Part shown: positions 45,489-55,833 of the stretch, piece by piece
Layout of the letters: every line of letters begins with the position of its first letter
Numbering within the stretch: the stretch's first letter is position 1
Assembly: GCF_020687805.1 (NCBI RefSeq)
Contig: NZ_JAJEWQ010000003.1
Location: 18,162-82,161, forward strand
Length of the DNA stretch: 64,000 nt
Reading direction: 5' to 3'
From: Planctobacterium marinum
Lineage (GTDB): Bacteria > Pseudomonadota > Gammaproteobacteria > Enterobacterales > Alteromonadaceae
The notes under the pieces: model-generated
Told to the model about the DNA's origin: nothing
What the model saw: the letters and a program-made list of their open reading frames with translations, nothing else
Database searches by the model: none
Program-made: the position numbers and the translations under genes

Positions 45489-45692
45489 CTAGGTGTTTAT
45501 CGGCAGGTGTATTTGGCCGGACGTTTTCACCCGATCTCTTATTCGGGTCATTCGAACACCTAAATTCCGTTTTTAGCAAAGCTCTTTCAGGTTAATAACC
45601 ACCTTGAATGGATATCTAAAGAATGATTTAAAATGCCATGAACTACCAGTGTCTACCAACACAATATTCTCATTTCTGTAATTAGAGGGTCG

Positions 45693-46121
45693 CTAACCAG
45701 GCCTCATAGATTTAAGTTCGTCAAGAACTGCAATAGCCTTCAACTTATTTTTCATATGTTCGGAGTCAATTGGGTTTCGGTCGACTTTCAACGACTCTTG
45801 CATCCCTGACAAAAAATCGCTCCTGTCCTCTGGCCTTTCAGTCATACTAGTAGGTGCGACTATATGCATGCCTACTCCTGTACTTATAATTCCTTTTTCC
45901 ATAAGTTTATTAGCCATCTCTCCTCTCTCCTTTTGTGAAATATCATTAACATCATACTGAGTGGCAATACTATTCATCTGGGCCATAGCATTTTTCCCAT
46001 CAGAGCTTATCGTGACTTTTTCAGCTAGACTTGTTCCTGAAGTCAATGAACCGTCTTTGATATCTTTATGTTTCTCGGCTGCGTAGTTATTTTGAATTTG
46101 ATTGTTACCAGTTATATTCAT
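45693..46121 (-). CDS. Small hypothetical polar protein
   Basis: A 142-aa protein I do not recognise. It is polar and mostly helical, starting MNITGNNQIQNNYAAEKHKD, with a VTISSDGKNAMAQMNS segment that resembles the N-terminal linkers of surface and flagellar-associated proteins of Vibrio and Shewanella. No signal peptide, no TM helix. It has its own start region upstream and stands alone in the AT-rich part of the window. Confidence 0.6.
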   Translation of the reverse strand: MNITGNNQIQNNYAAEKHKDIKDGSLTSGTSLAEKVTISSDGKNAMAQMNSIATQYDVNDISQKERGEMANKLMEKGIISTGVGMHIVAPTSMTERPEDRSDFLSGMQESLKVDRNPIDSEHMKNKLKAIAVLDELKSMRPG

Positions 46122-46271
46122 CTCAATTTACCTGTCTGTTGGGAGCACCCATAGCTCATTGCAAAAAACCAAGTAATGAGGCCGTTTCAAAATTCCCTTC
46201 TTTTGGATTGCTAAAAAACAATCAATACCGGAACCTCGGTTAGGCATCAGACTTTAGCCATTAAAAGATTT

Positions 46272-49200
46272 TTAAACAGCCGCTGTTATACTCTCAGGGT
46301 TAGCAGTGTTTGGTGGACGATAAATAACAGTGTTATTACGCCCAAGCTCTTTTGCCTTATAAAGAGCTTTGTCAGCAGCTTTAAACAAAAACTCTTGTGA
46401 GTTACGCAATTGAAATTTTGACGAGGCCACTCCAATACTAACCGTAACACGGAAATCTGTAGCAAAACGCGATAGGTCGGTAGTTTCAATAGAAGTACGT
46501 AACCGCTCGGCAAATGCAAATGCTGCATTCAAATCACTCGAGCTTAAAAGCACTATGAACTCCTCCCCCCCCAACGAGCAATTGTATCCTCATCTCTGCA
46601 ATTACTTTTTAATGCATGCGCTACGCACGCCAACACTTCGTCGCCTACCGAGTGAGAAAATCGATCATTAATCATCTTAAAATTATCAATATCAAGGATT
46701 AACAGACATAGCCCTTGCGCATTTTGTTCAGCTGCTTTATCACTCAAAATAGCATCAAATGCCCTTCTGTTGAGAAGACCTGTCAACGGGTCTTCTAGAG
46801 CCATTTTTTCAAACTTTTTTGATTGTAATCTCAATTCTTCAAGTAATTTTGTTTTTTGAAATGATATTTCCTGTAACGAATCAGTTTGACGTTGTAGTTC
46901 CTTTGTTTGATATGCAACCTTCTTGTGTAACTTAGCTTTCAACTTTGTAATATTGCGCAGTCTTAAAATGTGAATGAAATATAAAAAACTGGCGGCCAAT
47001 AGTGACGCAGTAATAAAGAAACTCTTCGTTTCCCAAAACTTCGGATGGATTTGAAATTCCAAGATCTGTGACGCAGAAAGTTCCTCATTTTTAAAACGAC
47101 CATACTTCGCAGCGATTAAAAATCGATAATGGCCTGCTGGGAGGTTATTGTATTCTCGAAGGTTTCTATTGGTAGACCATACCCAGTCGCTATCAATTCC
47201 TTCCATAAAGGTAGCCAGGTGAATACTTTCCGGTGTAGCTAAGCCCAATCCTGAAAAATGTATTTCAACTCTTTCAGTATCAGAAGCAAGGTGGATAGGC
47301 TGTCCTAAATCCATACTTACACCATCAACGATCAATTCTTCAATTGCTACAGGTGGGCCACTTAGATTTGATATTTTCAACTTATCGGGGTCCAACTTAC
47401 TCACCCCCTTTGCAGTGGCAAACCAGAGGCTTCCATCGCGTTTTTTAACTATTGGAGTACCAGCACCTCCATTTGATTGCTTGCTAATTAATCCGTCAGA
47501 CTCGCCAAACAATTTATAATCTAATTTCTGTATCTTGCCATCGATATATTCCATGACCTGGCTTTCTGAAACCTGTAAAATCCCTTGGTTTCCGCTTAAC
47601 CAAAAATTCCCTATAGAATCCATTTCAATACCAAAAAACTTATCAAAAGGTAGGTCAGCCTCCTGGTTTACTTGAAATATATCCTCAGTGACAGGGTTAT
47701 ATCTCAACAATCCTGCGTCTGTTGCAAACCAAATAAATGGCGATTCGTCATTCTCATAAAAGCCAAAAATAAAGTGCACATCGGGAAAATCAATTAACTC
47801 AAACTTTTCCAGATTTCCATTTTTCCTAATTCGGTTAATTCCAGTTGATGTGCCAATCCAAACAGTGTCATCTTTTGACTGAAACATAGAAAGAACGAAG
47901 TTTCCCGCCATTCCATCCTGGATTCTAAAATTTTCGAAGCCAGAATCAGATAAAATACTTAAGCCGTCAGAAGTTCCCACATAAACCTTATCATCTGTGG
48001 CCAGGATAGCTCTTACTTCATCCGCAGCCAGACCGTCTACCCTTTTATAACTTTTAATAAAGTTGTTGCGTCTAAGTAATGTTAGGCCCTCAGTATAAGT
48101 TCCTATCCATAACGCATCATTATTTCCTTTGGCCATACTCAGGATAGATTCATTGACAATATTTGCCTCAGAGGGAAACGGTAAAACTTCATTATCCTTA
48201 ATAACATCTATTCCACCACTGGAGCCCACCAATACGTCGCCATTATCCAACTCAACCAAAGAACGAATAAAATCTGATTTGAGACCTCTTGTATTGGTAA
48301 AGGTCGAAAAAGGAGTTTGCCTCAACTTCATTAGCCCCCCATTGGTACCGACCCAAATATTGTGCTCCTTATCCTCAAAAACTGTGATGATTCTATTATT
48401 TAGAAGTGGATTCGATGTATATTTCTCGACGCCAAGCTGACTGATTCGATACAGCCCATTATTTATCGTGCCGACCCACAAAGAATGCTGGGAATCCAAT
48501 AACATATACGAAACAGTCAACCCAGCCAGCTTAGGGCTCAATCGTACTAAATCATTACCTTTTAAACGGTATACACCGTCATTTGTACCAAGTAACAAGT
48601 CCTCATTGGTATCTTTCAAAATAGAAAATGTAGGCTGTGATTGCAAACCAGCCTGTTGGTAGACATCACTAACAGTCAACGTATCTGAAATATGAAATGC
48701 ACTCTTAACTGTTCCTACCCAAACTCCACCACTAGAATCTCCAAGAATTGAGTAGACTGCACCTCCACTGCGTTCGGAGTCTCCCAAAAAAATATTAGAA
48801 TTTCCTGACACAGATACTTTGATAGTCTCACCACTATCAAGCCCAGCCCATACATTATTGAACGAATCACAATGTAGAGCTCTGGCAAAAGGAGGGGTTT
48901 TATTGATTTTTGACCAACTATTATTCTTAAATTGGTTTACACCACCAATAATATCTGTAGCGATTAAGTTGTTTGAATTGTCACAGGTAGCTATTGCGCT
49001 AATTGCACTTGTCTTAGCAAATACATCGTTATTTTTCTTGTTGAAAACTTTAAAGTCCCGGCCATTAAACCTCGCTATTCCCTCCCATGTTGCCACCCAT
49101 AAATAGCCATCACTAGTTTGACTAATCGCATTTATTGAATTATGAGGCAACCCTGACTTAGTCGTCCAAGACTCGAGATGGTAATCATTTAATGGCAATG

Positions 49201-49285
49201 GTTCATTGGCAAGAGACTGCTTTGTAATTATTGAAAACAGAAACATCCATGGCAATAACATCCAAAACTGCATGCTTTTAATCAA
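46272..49285 (-). pseudogene. Sensor diguanylate cyclase split by a frameshift in GGEEF
   Basis: Over the two frames this is a 1000-aa-class protein: signal peptide at 1-26, a two-component-regulator beta-propeller (many LWVGT/IWVGTN repeats, residues 60-640), a Y_Y_Y domain (about 670-740), one TM near 760, a coiled coil, and a GGDEF domain (DPLTGLLNRRAFDAIL). The inhibition site RDED is present. The frame ends inside the active site: RWGG then RSS and stop at 46553. The codons for GGEEF need nine consecutive G, but the minus strand has eight (plus-strand C run 46565-46572). The other frame (to 46272) continues GGEEFIVLLSSSD through the end of the domain. So a one-base loss, sequencing error or slippage-dependent expression. 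Confidence 0.85.
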
Positions 49286-49460
49286 CTTTTACACTCATGT
49301 TAAATAAGCCCAATTTTTACGTAGAGAATGGTTAAGCCACACTCGAGTTGTAATCAAAACCGATTACGCGTGAAAAAATTGTGAAGTTATTAGAAGGCTT
49401 ACTCTCGAATCGATACCACCTGTTAATAATGCCAACTGGTGTTTTAAAAGCCTTCAAGAG

Positions 49461-50048
49461 TTACCATTTACAAAAGCAGCCAGATTGCTGGTAATTCATA
49501 TAACGGGGGTTGAACCCATGATCAATATTATTGAGAGTAAGTTCGATAAAACTGGTCCCTTTTCCACAAAGATTCCCTCCGGAATGAGGCCCGACGTAAC
49601 TTATTTGCGAAAACCCAGTTTTGTAAATTGAGACAGCAGGGGATGATGGCAATAACCTTTGTGTTTCTTTATACAAATGTTCTCCAACGATTTTAACGGA
49701 GAAATAATCCGGTAGCTCTATTCTTCTTTTGCTTTGATACTCAGGAATCAGCACAACATGGGATACATTGTTTTTTTTGAGATGCAATGATTTAATATAA
49801 GTGATTGCGTACTTTGCACAATTACAATTTAGGTTTAACCAATGAAACACATAAACCTGATCTCTTTGAGTTTTAAAGTCACCCAGAATTTCCTCTGTTA
49901 ATCGTTGCCACTCACCTTCCAAATCAGGGACTTCATAACTGATATTACTTGGGTCAAAACGATTTATGTGTTTGCCAAAATAGTAGTAAAACAAAATTAG
50001 TATGCAAAGTAACCATGCAAGATAGATAAGTTGGGCGATCTTACTCAC
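49461..50048 (-). CDS. DUF6436 thioredoxin-like membrane-anchored protein
   Basis: A 195-aa protein: one N-terminal TM helix (LIYLAWLLCILILFYYYF) and a periplasmic domain with two cysteine pairs, LNCNCAKY near residue 75 and GCFCKW at the very C-terminus. Matches, from memory, DUF6436, a thioredoxin-like family of Vibrio and Alteromonadales (YVGPHSGGNLCGKG and terminal CxC are typical). It starts 2 nt after the chemoreceptor gene, so it is the third gene of an operon with the PLP enzyme and the chemoreceptor. Redox role inferred from the cysteines. Confidence 0.78.
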   Translation of the reverse strand: MSKIAQLIYLAWLLCILILFYYYFGKHINRFDPSNISYEVPDLEGEWQRLTEEILGDFKTQRDQVYVFHWLNLNCNCAKYAITYIKSLHLKKNNVSHVVLIPEYQSKRRIELPDYFSVKIVGEHLYKETQRLLPSSPAVSIYKTGFSQISYVGPHSGGNLCGKGTSFIELTLNNIDHGFNPRYMNYQQSGCFCKW

Positions 50049-50050
50049 AA

Positions 50051-51550
50051 CTAAATTGTCAATTTAAAGCCAGCCATATGCCGTTCTAAGTGTTCAACAG
50101 ATAAAACCAAACTATTACTCACCTTCTCTAAGGCTAATATTTGCGCAGCCCCGTTACTTGAGACTTGATTTATCTTACCCGTAGTCTGAGCAATAGAGTT
50201 AATTTCAATTTTCTGTAAAGATAAAGATTCAGACATCTGCCCATTGATTTCTGTCAGAGACTTTATAACCTCTTGAGTAGACAAAATCGCCGACTTTACT
50301 TCTTCACCAAGAGACAAGCTATTTAATGCTTTAAGCTTGCAAGAATGAGTGCTACTAACAGCCAAGCTGCCAATTTCAAGAAGCTCTTTTAAAACCTCAT
50401 GAATGTGCATTGTTGAGCCCTGTGTTTTTAAAGCTAGTGCACGAACTTCATCTGCAACTACAGCAAACCCCCTCCCCTTATCACCTGCTCTTGCTGCCTC
50501 TATTGCCGCGTTTAAAGCTAATAAATTAGTTTGATCAGCTAGCGTATCAATGACTTTTAGAATATCACTAATATTTACTCCGAAATCCGATAGCTTTCTG
50601 ACTGTCTCTCCCAGATCTTCAATAAAAGTCGCCAGCTCATGCATCGAATCGATTGATGTATCCATTAGCCTCAACACTTTTATATTTTGATTATTAACGT
50701 CACCAATCTCCCTATTCACTTTGTCTGCTGAAGTCACCATCCCTTCAAAAGTCACGTTTATCTTATCCGAAACTCTTTGGATTTCTTTTGTCGCTCCACC
50801 TTGTTTTTCAATGTTTGCACTCATGATATTTACTGAGTCTAAAACCTCATTTGACGCATTCGACACAATTCGTTTTGATAGATTTACCTGATTAAGGGTC
50901 TCTTGTGTTTTATTTAAAACAGAAAAAAGAGTCCTTAATAATGGATTCGAAGAACTTACTGGTGTTTGGGTGAAGTCTAAAACCTGCTCTCCATTTACTC
51001 TTGCAAGTGTAAAAACAAGCTCCTGCTCAAATCTCGAACGATGCGAGTGATAACCGAGGATAAGGCATTCAACAACAACATAAAAAGCATGTTGAATAAC
51101 TATAATCATAGAAAAGTTATCCGCTGAAAAAAGGAGTACACCTGTATTACCAAGCTGTAAAAAGAAAAACAAAAGATGATGCGTAGCTGTTACAGCGAAC
51201 GCCAGAATGAATAACCTAAAATCCTTATAAGCGTAAAGAACAGCTATAATGACAAAGAATCCGAAATGAGCCTCCACCATGCCATTTAACTGCTGAACAT
51301 GTAATGCCACCTGAAGCAACAAAGAGGTGGTTACAAAATAACGAGTGATCGGCTGACCTGGTTTGAAAAAGATCCCAGCCCATGCAGGGAAGTTTATTAG
51401 CAATCCCAGAACAATAGCCTCACCCCATGTAGAATTAACATTGGCATAAGCAAGACTAACCCCCCAGGCTCCACATAACACCCACCCCATCAGCTTATCT
51501 GTTTGCTGAGCCAGTGTGGTTAACTCTTTACTTTTTTCTTCCTTTTTCAT
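50051..51550 (-). CDS. Methyl-accepting chemotaxis protein with six-TM sensor
   Basis: A 499-aa chemoreceptor. The N-terminal 190 residues have about six TM helices with histidines in or next to them (H84, H95, H123, H124, H153), as in a small group of polytopic receptors where they may bind a metal, haem or quinone; no periplasmic ligand domain exists. The signalling hairpin tip is canonical ([19 protein letters not shown] then [12 protein letters not shown]) with coiled-coil arms on both sides. ATG at 51550 overlaps the PLP gene's stop in ATGA form. Probably signals to CheA/CheW; the context with a PLP enzyme is unusual. Confidence 0.9.
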   Translation of the reverse strand: MKKEEKSKELTTLAQQTDKLMGWVLCGAWGVSLAYANVNSTWGEAIVLGLLINFPAWAGIFFKPGQPITRYFVTTSLLLQVALHVQQLNGMVEAHFGFFVIIAVLYAYKDFRLFILAFAVTATHHLLFFFLQLGNTGVLLFSADNFSMIIVIQHAFYVVVECLILGYHSHRSRFEQELVFTLARVNGEQVLDFTQTPVSSSNPLLRTLFSVLNKTQETLNQVNLSKRIVSNASNEVLDSVNIMSANIEKQGGATKEIQRVSDKINVTFEGMVTSADKVNREIGDVNNQNIKVLRLMDTSIDSMHELATFIEDLGETVRKLSDFGVNISDILKVIDTLADQTNLLALNAAIEAARAGDKGRGFAVVADEVRALALKTQGSTMHIHEVLKELLEIGSLAVSSTHSCKLKALNSLSLGEEVKSAILSTQEVIKSLTEINGQMSESLSLQKIEINSIAQTTGKINQVSSNGAAQILALEKVSNSLVLSVEHLERHMAGFKLTI

Positions 51551-52650
51551 CCAATTTGTCGCTCGCAACGACTCACAAGGTCATAAAAAACATCTATGAC
51601 TTCGCTCTCATTCCATTCATCAAAAGCGTCTCCTATCTGAACTTCAACCCGAGTCGGTAGATACCTCCCCTGTAATACAGAATCAAATAGCCATGTTTTG
51701 TTCCGTGAGGCAATTTCCAGAGATTCAGACGCAACAACACTTTTGGGGAAAGGAAACTCAATAACAAATGCATTACCTTGAACATCTGAAATATTTAGTT
51801 TGGGCTCAAATTGTTCTTTAAGTATGGCAGCCAAACTATGTGCATTTTCGCAATACGTAGAAATTCTGGGAAAATGATGTTGTAGACCCCACAAAGCAGA
51901 AATCACATAAGGAAAAACAGTATTAATGTCCCCACCGAATCGACACTTATCTTCCCCTACACCTTCAATTAATTGTTCACTACCTGCTAATACGCCACCT
52001 CCCATTGCTCCCAGAATTTTATACAAAGAGACATATAATGAGTCCGCCAGGTTTGCGACTTCTGAGCATGTTTTATTTAATTCATAAGCTGCTTCAAATA
52101 ACCTTGCCCCATCAATATGCAATGGGATTTTGGTATCGTTACAGTACGCCCGTAGCTTGAGAAGGCTCTCCCAATTTGGAAGTGCAAAGCCGGCGCGCCT
52201 GACAGGTAACTCGACAGATATAGCCCCCAACCTGGCTGGCAAAGAATAGATATCCTTTGAGTCAAAGGCTTCGTTTAATCCCCCCAAAAAATATCCTTTT
52301 AATCCCAAAAGTTCTTTATATGCAAGTTCCTCATCATTATGAATGTGCGACTGTGGATGTATGGCTATGCTATTGCATGAACTTCTATAGCACCAATATT
52401 TAAGAGCGCACAACTGACCAACCATTCCCTTATGAAAAAACATTGCTTTTTCTTTTCCAAGAATATTGGCCAGCTTTTGTTCAAGAAGTGATATAGCAGG
52501 ACCATGCCCAAAACTATCTATATCCAAATCGAGCTCTTCCATATTCAAAATTCTCTCCATCCACGCACGCTGACTAAGAGGCTTATGTCTACTTAAAAAC
52601 TTTCGACAGTTTTGTTTCAATGGGTGATCGAAATAGAGCTCATTTTTCAT
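51547..52650 (-). CDS. Threonine-aldolase-like PLP-dependent enzyme
   Basis: A 367-aa fold-type I PLP enzyme of the beta-eliminating lyase/threonine aldolase family. The PLP lysine lies in [16 protein letters not shown] near residue 213; [14 protein letters not shown] carries the cofactor-binding Asp, and [13 protein letters not shown] the phosphate/ring contacts. Family members cleave beta-hydroxy amino acids to glycine and an aldehyde or remove groups from aromatic amino acids. First gene of a tightly coupled operon with the chemoreceptor and the DUF6436 protein. Exact substrate unknown. Confidence 0.86.
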   Translation of the reverse strand: MKNELYFDHPLKQNCRKFLSRHKPLSQRAWMERILNMEELDLDIDSFGHGPAISLLEQKLANILGKEKAMFFHKGMVGQLCALKYWCYRSSCNSIAIHPQSHIHNDEELAYKELLGLKGYFLGGLNEAFDSKDIYSLPARLGAISVELPVRRAGFALPNWESLLKLRAYCNDTKIPLHIDGARLFEAAYELNKTCSEVANLADSLYVSLYKILGAMGGGVLAGSEQLIEGVGEDKCRFGGDINTVFPYVISALWGLQHHFPRISTYCENAHSLAAILKEQFEPKLNISDVQGNAFVIEFPFPKSVVASESLEIASRNKTWLFDSVLQGRYLPTRVEVQIGDAFDEWNESEVIDVFYDLVSRCERQIG

Positions 52651-52827
52651 ACTAGGTAATCTTTATTTAAACTAACTTCTCGATAATTTTATTTATGGTA
52701 AATTCGGCCAACCAAACACTTATTGACTTTGAGCGATGTGTGTATGGGCTGGATTGAACCATTAGATAAAAAAGTAGAAGTACTAATTGTTAGCCCGATA
52801 GTTTTCTAAGTTATTAATTGCCCCAAA

Positions 52828-53127
52828 CTAAATAAAAGAGCAATCGTCCACCTCTGATAACACTTCAACTGACACTCTCTCAGCTATCAAATGCATATGT
52901 TCCATTTCTACCGGAGTTTCTTTGTTCCAGAACCTCAGCCAATCTTCATAGGAGCTCCATTTTGCAATGGCATACACTTCTTGCTCGTCTTCTAAAGAAC
53001 GAAATAGGGTACTCCCTTTTGCTCCTTTCACGGTTTTATGGATATGGCTTGTCGTCTCCCTCCAGATTTTTGCAAACTGTGATAGGTCTGATTGAGGCAA
53101 TCGCCAGCGATAGATTACAGCTACCAT
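52828..53127 (-). CDS. ABM-family (antibiotic biosynthesis monooxygenase-like) protein
   Basis: A 99-aa single-domain dimeric alpha-beta barrel protein of the ABM group. Pattern VYRWRLPQSDLSQFAKIWRE then VKGAKGSTLFRSLEDEQEVY and IAKWSSYEDWLRFW. Small members act as cofactor-free quinol monooxygenases or haem-degrading enzymes, but no reaction can be assigned. It lies 178 nt upstream of the PLP gene in the same direction and may belong to the same transcription unit. Confidence 0.78.
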   Translation of the reverse strand: MVAVIYRWRLPQSDLSQFAKIWRETTSHIHKTVKGAKGSTLFRSLEDEQEVYAIAKWSSYEDWLRFWNKETPVEMEHMHLIAERVSVEVLSEVDDCSFI

Positions 53128-53372
53128 ATAACTCCTACGGTCAGTATTAGAACTTGAATAAGTATTCTGATCCCAGAGCTGTGAAAAAAACGTGAACAGT
53201 TTATGCCGCTTTAGTAGAGCCCACAGTTAAATACGATAGGCTAGTTGTGAATTTGATTCTTTATACATCGTTCAAGAGCCATTTCTTTTTGAGTTCAGTA
53301 CATTGACAAAAACTTCACGATATGTCGGCTAAATTAGTAACCCCAATATTTCTCTTACAGGTGTTTTAAATA

Positions 53373-54491
53373 ATGTTTTCTATTTTCTCTATTGCATATT
53401 GCAAATCAGCAATCAAAGCGAAAAGCTCTCGTCTAACAATGATTTTCATACCTTTAATTTTTTGTCTTGCAGCATGCAATAGTGCTCAAAGCCCAATTAA
53501 ACAGCCTCCGCCAGAGTTTACTAAAATGGGGTTGAGTGGCTTAATTGTGAAAAAGCTCATATTGAAAAATGAAAAGCTTTACGCGGCCACTGACCAAGGC
53601 TTCTACCTTCATGAAAGCGATGAAAAATGGAAGTTATTAAGTAATGAAAATTGGGATATTTACGATATTGTTGTAATTGACCACTCTCACTTCGTAATCA
53701 GCTATAAATTTCGTGGCCGAAACGTTCTTAGTCAAAGTACAAATAATGGAGAAAGCTGGGTAGATGTACGTAGCAACTTCGGGTTGCACAACAGAAATTT
53801 ACAATCCGAACTGAATGAACCTATTTTCAAATTGTTCTATGATGACGGCAGTTTGTACGGGAGTGGTTATGATGCATTGGCGATTTCCTCCGATTTTGGT
53901 CAGCATTGGCAAAAGTTGGCTGGCGTTTGGAATGGTTTTGCGCGAGGCACTTCATTACTAACTAAAAACACATCTTCCAATGAAATTTGGTACGGTGGTC
54001 AGGGAGCCTTTGAAAACCCCATACTAAGAAGGTATTCAGAGACAGACTTATCACTTTTTGAAGTTTCAACTATTGACGACGTACTGCCGGTTCCAAGTTC
54101 AGTAAAAAGCTTAGAATTTTCAGAGTTATTCCCTAATAGAGTATACGTAAGTGGTGAAGGAGGAATTGTCTATAGTGATGACCAGGGAGATAGTTGGTTT
54201 CCTCTACATGTTAACGAGGACTCTCGCTTTTATTTTGATTTCGCGGTTTTTCAAGACATTGAAGAAACCTTTTACACCGCGGGTTGGAACAAAAATTATG
54301 ACCGACCTCAACCATTAATTGTTGAAGTTAGCAGAGATTCAGGTATCAACTGGGAATCGTTCGAATATAAAGAAGACGAGCTTTTTGGCGGAGTGTACAG
54401 TATGGCAGCAAGCCACTCGGAATCTGCAGACACACTCTACTTGGGACTCTATAAAGGTGGCGTGATAAAAGTTGATTTTTCGCTAAAATAA
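53373..54491 (+). CDS. Lipoprotein with BNR/sialidase-like repeats
   Basis: A 372-aa lipoprotein: positively charged leader then LIFCLAAC lipobox (Cys about residue 35). The mature part has several SxDxGxxW (Asp-box) repeats such as STNNGESW, SSDFGQHW, SDDQGDSW and SRDSGINW, spaced as in a beta-propeller of the sialidase/BNR or photosystem-II-stability type. No catalytic residues of sialidases are visible, so binding or structural function is more likely. Opposite strand to its neighbours; own promoter after ABM. Confidence 0.8.
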   Translation: MFSIFSIAYCKSAIKAKSSRLTMIFIPLIFCLAACNSAQSPIKQPPPEFTKMGLSGLIVKKLILKNEKLYAATDQGFYLHESDEKWKLLSNENWDIYDIVVIDHSHFVISYKFRGRNVLSQSTNNGESWVDVRSNFGLHNRNLQSELNEPIFKLFYDDGSLYGSGYDALAISSDFGQHWQKLAGVWNGFARGTSLLTKNTSSNEIWYGGQGAFENPILRRYSETDLSLFEVSTIDDVLPVPSSVKSLEFSELFPNRVYVSGEGGIVYSDDQGDSWFPLHVNEDSRFYFDFAVFQDIEETFYTAGWNKNYDRPQPLIVEVSRDSGINWESFEYKEDELFGGVYSMAASHSESADTLYLGLYKGGVIKVDFSLK

Positions 54492-54507
54492 TACAAAGAC
54501 TTAAAAA

Positions 54508-54523
54508 GCCTCCACTTGGAGGC
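54508..54523 (-). terminator. Hairpin, possible terminator
   Basis: GCCTCC-ACTT-GGAGGC stem with AAAAA on the left side, which becomes a T-run on the minus strand (TTTTTAAG). It lies 17 nt after the plus-strand lipoprotein gene, where a bidirectional effect is possible, but the T-run only favours minus-strand termination. Confidence 0.6.
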
Positions 54524-54951
54524 TTGCCAAAATGGCATCTAAGTTTTTGAACTAGCCGAACTAGCGTCTAAAGATGAATATACGTAAAAAGCATACTTCA
54601 CTTTAAAGTATTGAGCCCTATGTGCTTTCAGCTCCAACTGAGCCACAGAATCAAAATTGGTATTGATTTACCTGAAAACTCAAGATGTATTCCAAGGTAT
54701 TTAAATGGCCATGCAGTGGTATGAGGTGCCAGTTTCGAGAAGGACTGAAGCTTTAAGAAAGAGGTCAGTCACACTGCAACAGATGGCTGACTACTAACAC
54801 ACCATAGCGGATAGTCATTTAATACAACTGGACAGCCGCTAAAGACAAGTACCGGGCGTTTAACGCCTAAATCAGAGATGAAAAATAGTTGGTTTAAATT
54901 AGCACACAGAAGCAAAGCCAACTATTTTTTCTACTTAATTGACTTTTTAGC
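54524..54951. other. Gene-poor stretch left of the AriB-like gene
   Basis: About 430 bases without a gene. No coding signal was seen; it contains the terminator at 54881-54930. Confidence 0.5.
54881..54930. terminator. Bidirectional terminator after the AriB-like gene
   Basis: Arms AAAAATAGTTGG and CCAACTATTTTT match over 12 bp with a 25-nt loop. On the minus strand the second arm is followed by TTTTTC, 22 nt after the AriB-like stop at 54952. Confidence 0.72.
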
Positions 54952-55833
54952 TTACGCTGCATTAAGCCTTGCAATTAAATTAGAGTAATATTCGTCAGGG
55001 TTTGTTGACTGTTGATTTATAAAGCGATTAATCATATTCCTTTCTATCAGTTGTTTAGGGATGGATTTATAGTCCGAATGCTGCTTGCAAATGTAATTAA
55101 TGACATTCAAAGACAAACTAGCCAATAACTTTCCATAATTATTTAAAATAGGACATAAGCTTGAAATATCTTGGGTCAATAAAGCAGGGCGAGGTATCTC
55201 TTGTTTTTTTTCCTTAATAAATGAAATTATTGAATCCCTATTTATGCTTGCGCTTTTTTTTGGATTAAAAAATCGCTCACCACTAACATCCGTAATGAAT
55301 TTTTTATTACTTTCTCTAAAGATTACCTCTAACCTCAGTAGCCTAGCCCCAATATTTTTAAATTTATCGTAAGAAAATTCAATCTCTTTAAGTAGTTCGT
55401 CTGGCATACTTTGTTCTAATATCATGCTTTCAATTTGCTCTATGGTTGATAGCTTAGAGAAAACATCATTTTCCCAACTATATCCTTTCGTAAATAGTAT
55501 ACATGGCGAATCGAAATGGCTTACCTCATCAAGATCAAGATCCCTATCTTTAGCAACTATGGTGTTTGCGACTTCTCCTGCCATAATTTTCTCACAAATA
55601 ATTCTTAAGGCAGTTTTCGAGCCAAGGGCTCTAAATTCGACTTTTTTACCAAAGTTATAACTTTTAAAAACTCCACTCCAAAACTTAATATCCACTGATC
55701 TAGTACTAAATTTGCCTTCTTCTACTTCTTGAATAGAAAAAGATTTATCACCGCCTTCGGTATAAACAATTACTTCTGCACCATAAAAAAGAGGTAGGTT
55801 CGATATTCCAGCGTTAGTTCTAGTAAATGGCAT
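54952..55833 (-). CDS. ariB: DUF4435/TOPRIM effector, PARIS AriB-like
   Basis: A 293-aa protein with an N-terminal TOPRIM-type nuclease pattern: Glu26 in VIVYTEGGDKSF and the DxD pair Asp96/Asp98 in VAKDRDLD, as in DUF4435. The helical C-terminus has no recognised motif. Its start overlaps the ATPase stop by one base (TAATG), so the pair is coupled. In PARIS, AriA senses phage anti-restriction proteins and releases AriB, which then acts as a toxic nuclease (reported to cleave host tRNA). Here assignment rests on the domain pair and lengths, not on a search. The symbol is provisional. Confidence 0.72.
   Translation of the reverse strand: MPFTRTNAGISNLPLFYGAEVIVYTEGGDKSFSIQEVEEGKFSTRSVDIKFWSGVFKSYNFGKKVEFRALGSKTALRIICEKIMAGEVANTIVAKDRDLDLDEVSHFDSPCILFTKGYSWENDVFSKLSTIEQIESMILEQSMPDELLKEIEFSYDKFKNIGARLLRLEVIFRESNKKFITDVSGERFFNPKKSASINRDSIISFIKEKKQEIPRPALLTQDISSLCPILNNYGKLLASLSLNVINYICKQHSDYKSIPKQLIERNMINRFINQQSTNPDEYYSNLIARLNAA

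Noticed and set aside
51547..52650. PLP enzyme as a dedicated L-threonine aldolase (ltaE)
   Set aside because: The family matches but substrate residues cannot be judged by eye, and the operon context is unusual, so no symbol is given.
53373..54491. True sialidase (neuraminidase) at the Asp-box lipoprotein
   Set aside because: Asp-boxes are present but the arginine triad and catalytic Tyr/Glu of sialidases are not apparent, and no sialic-acid genes are nearby.
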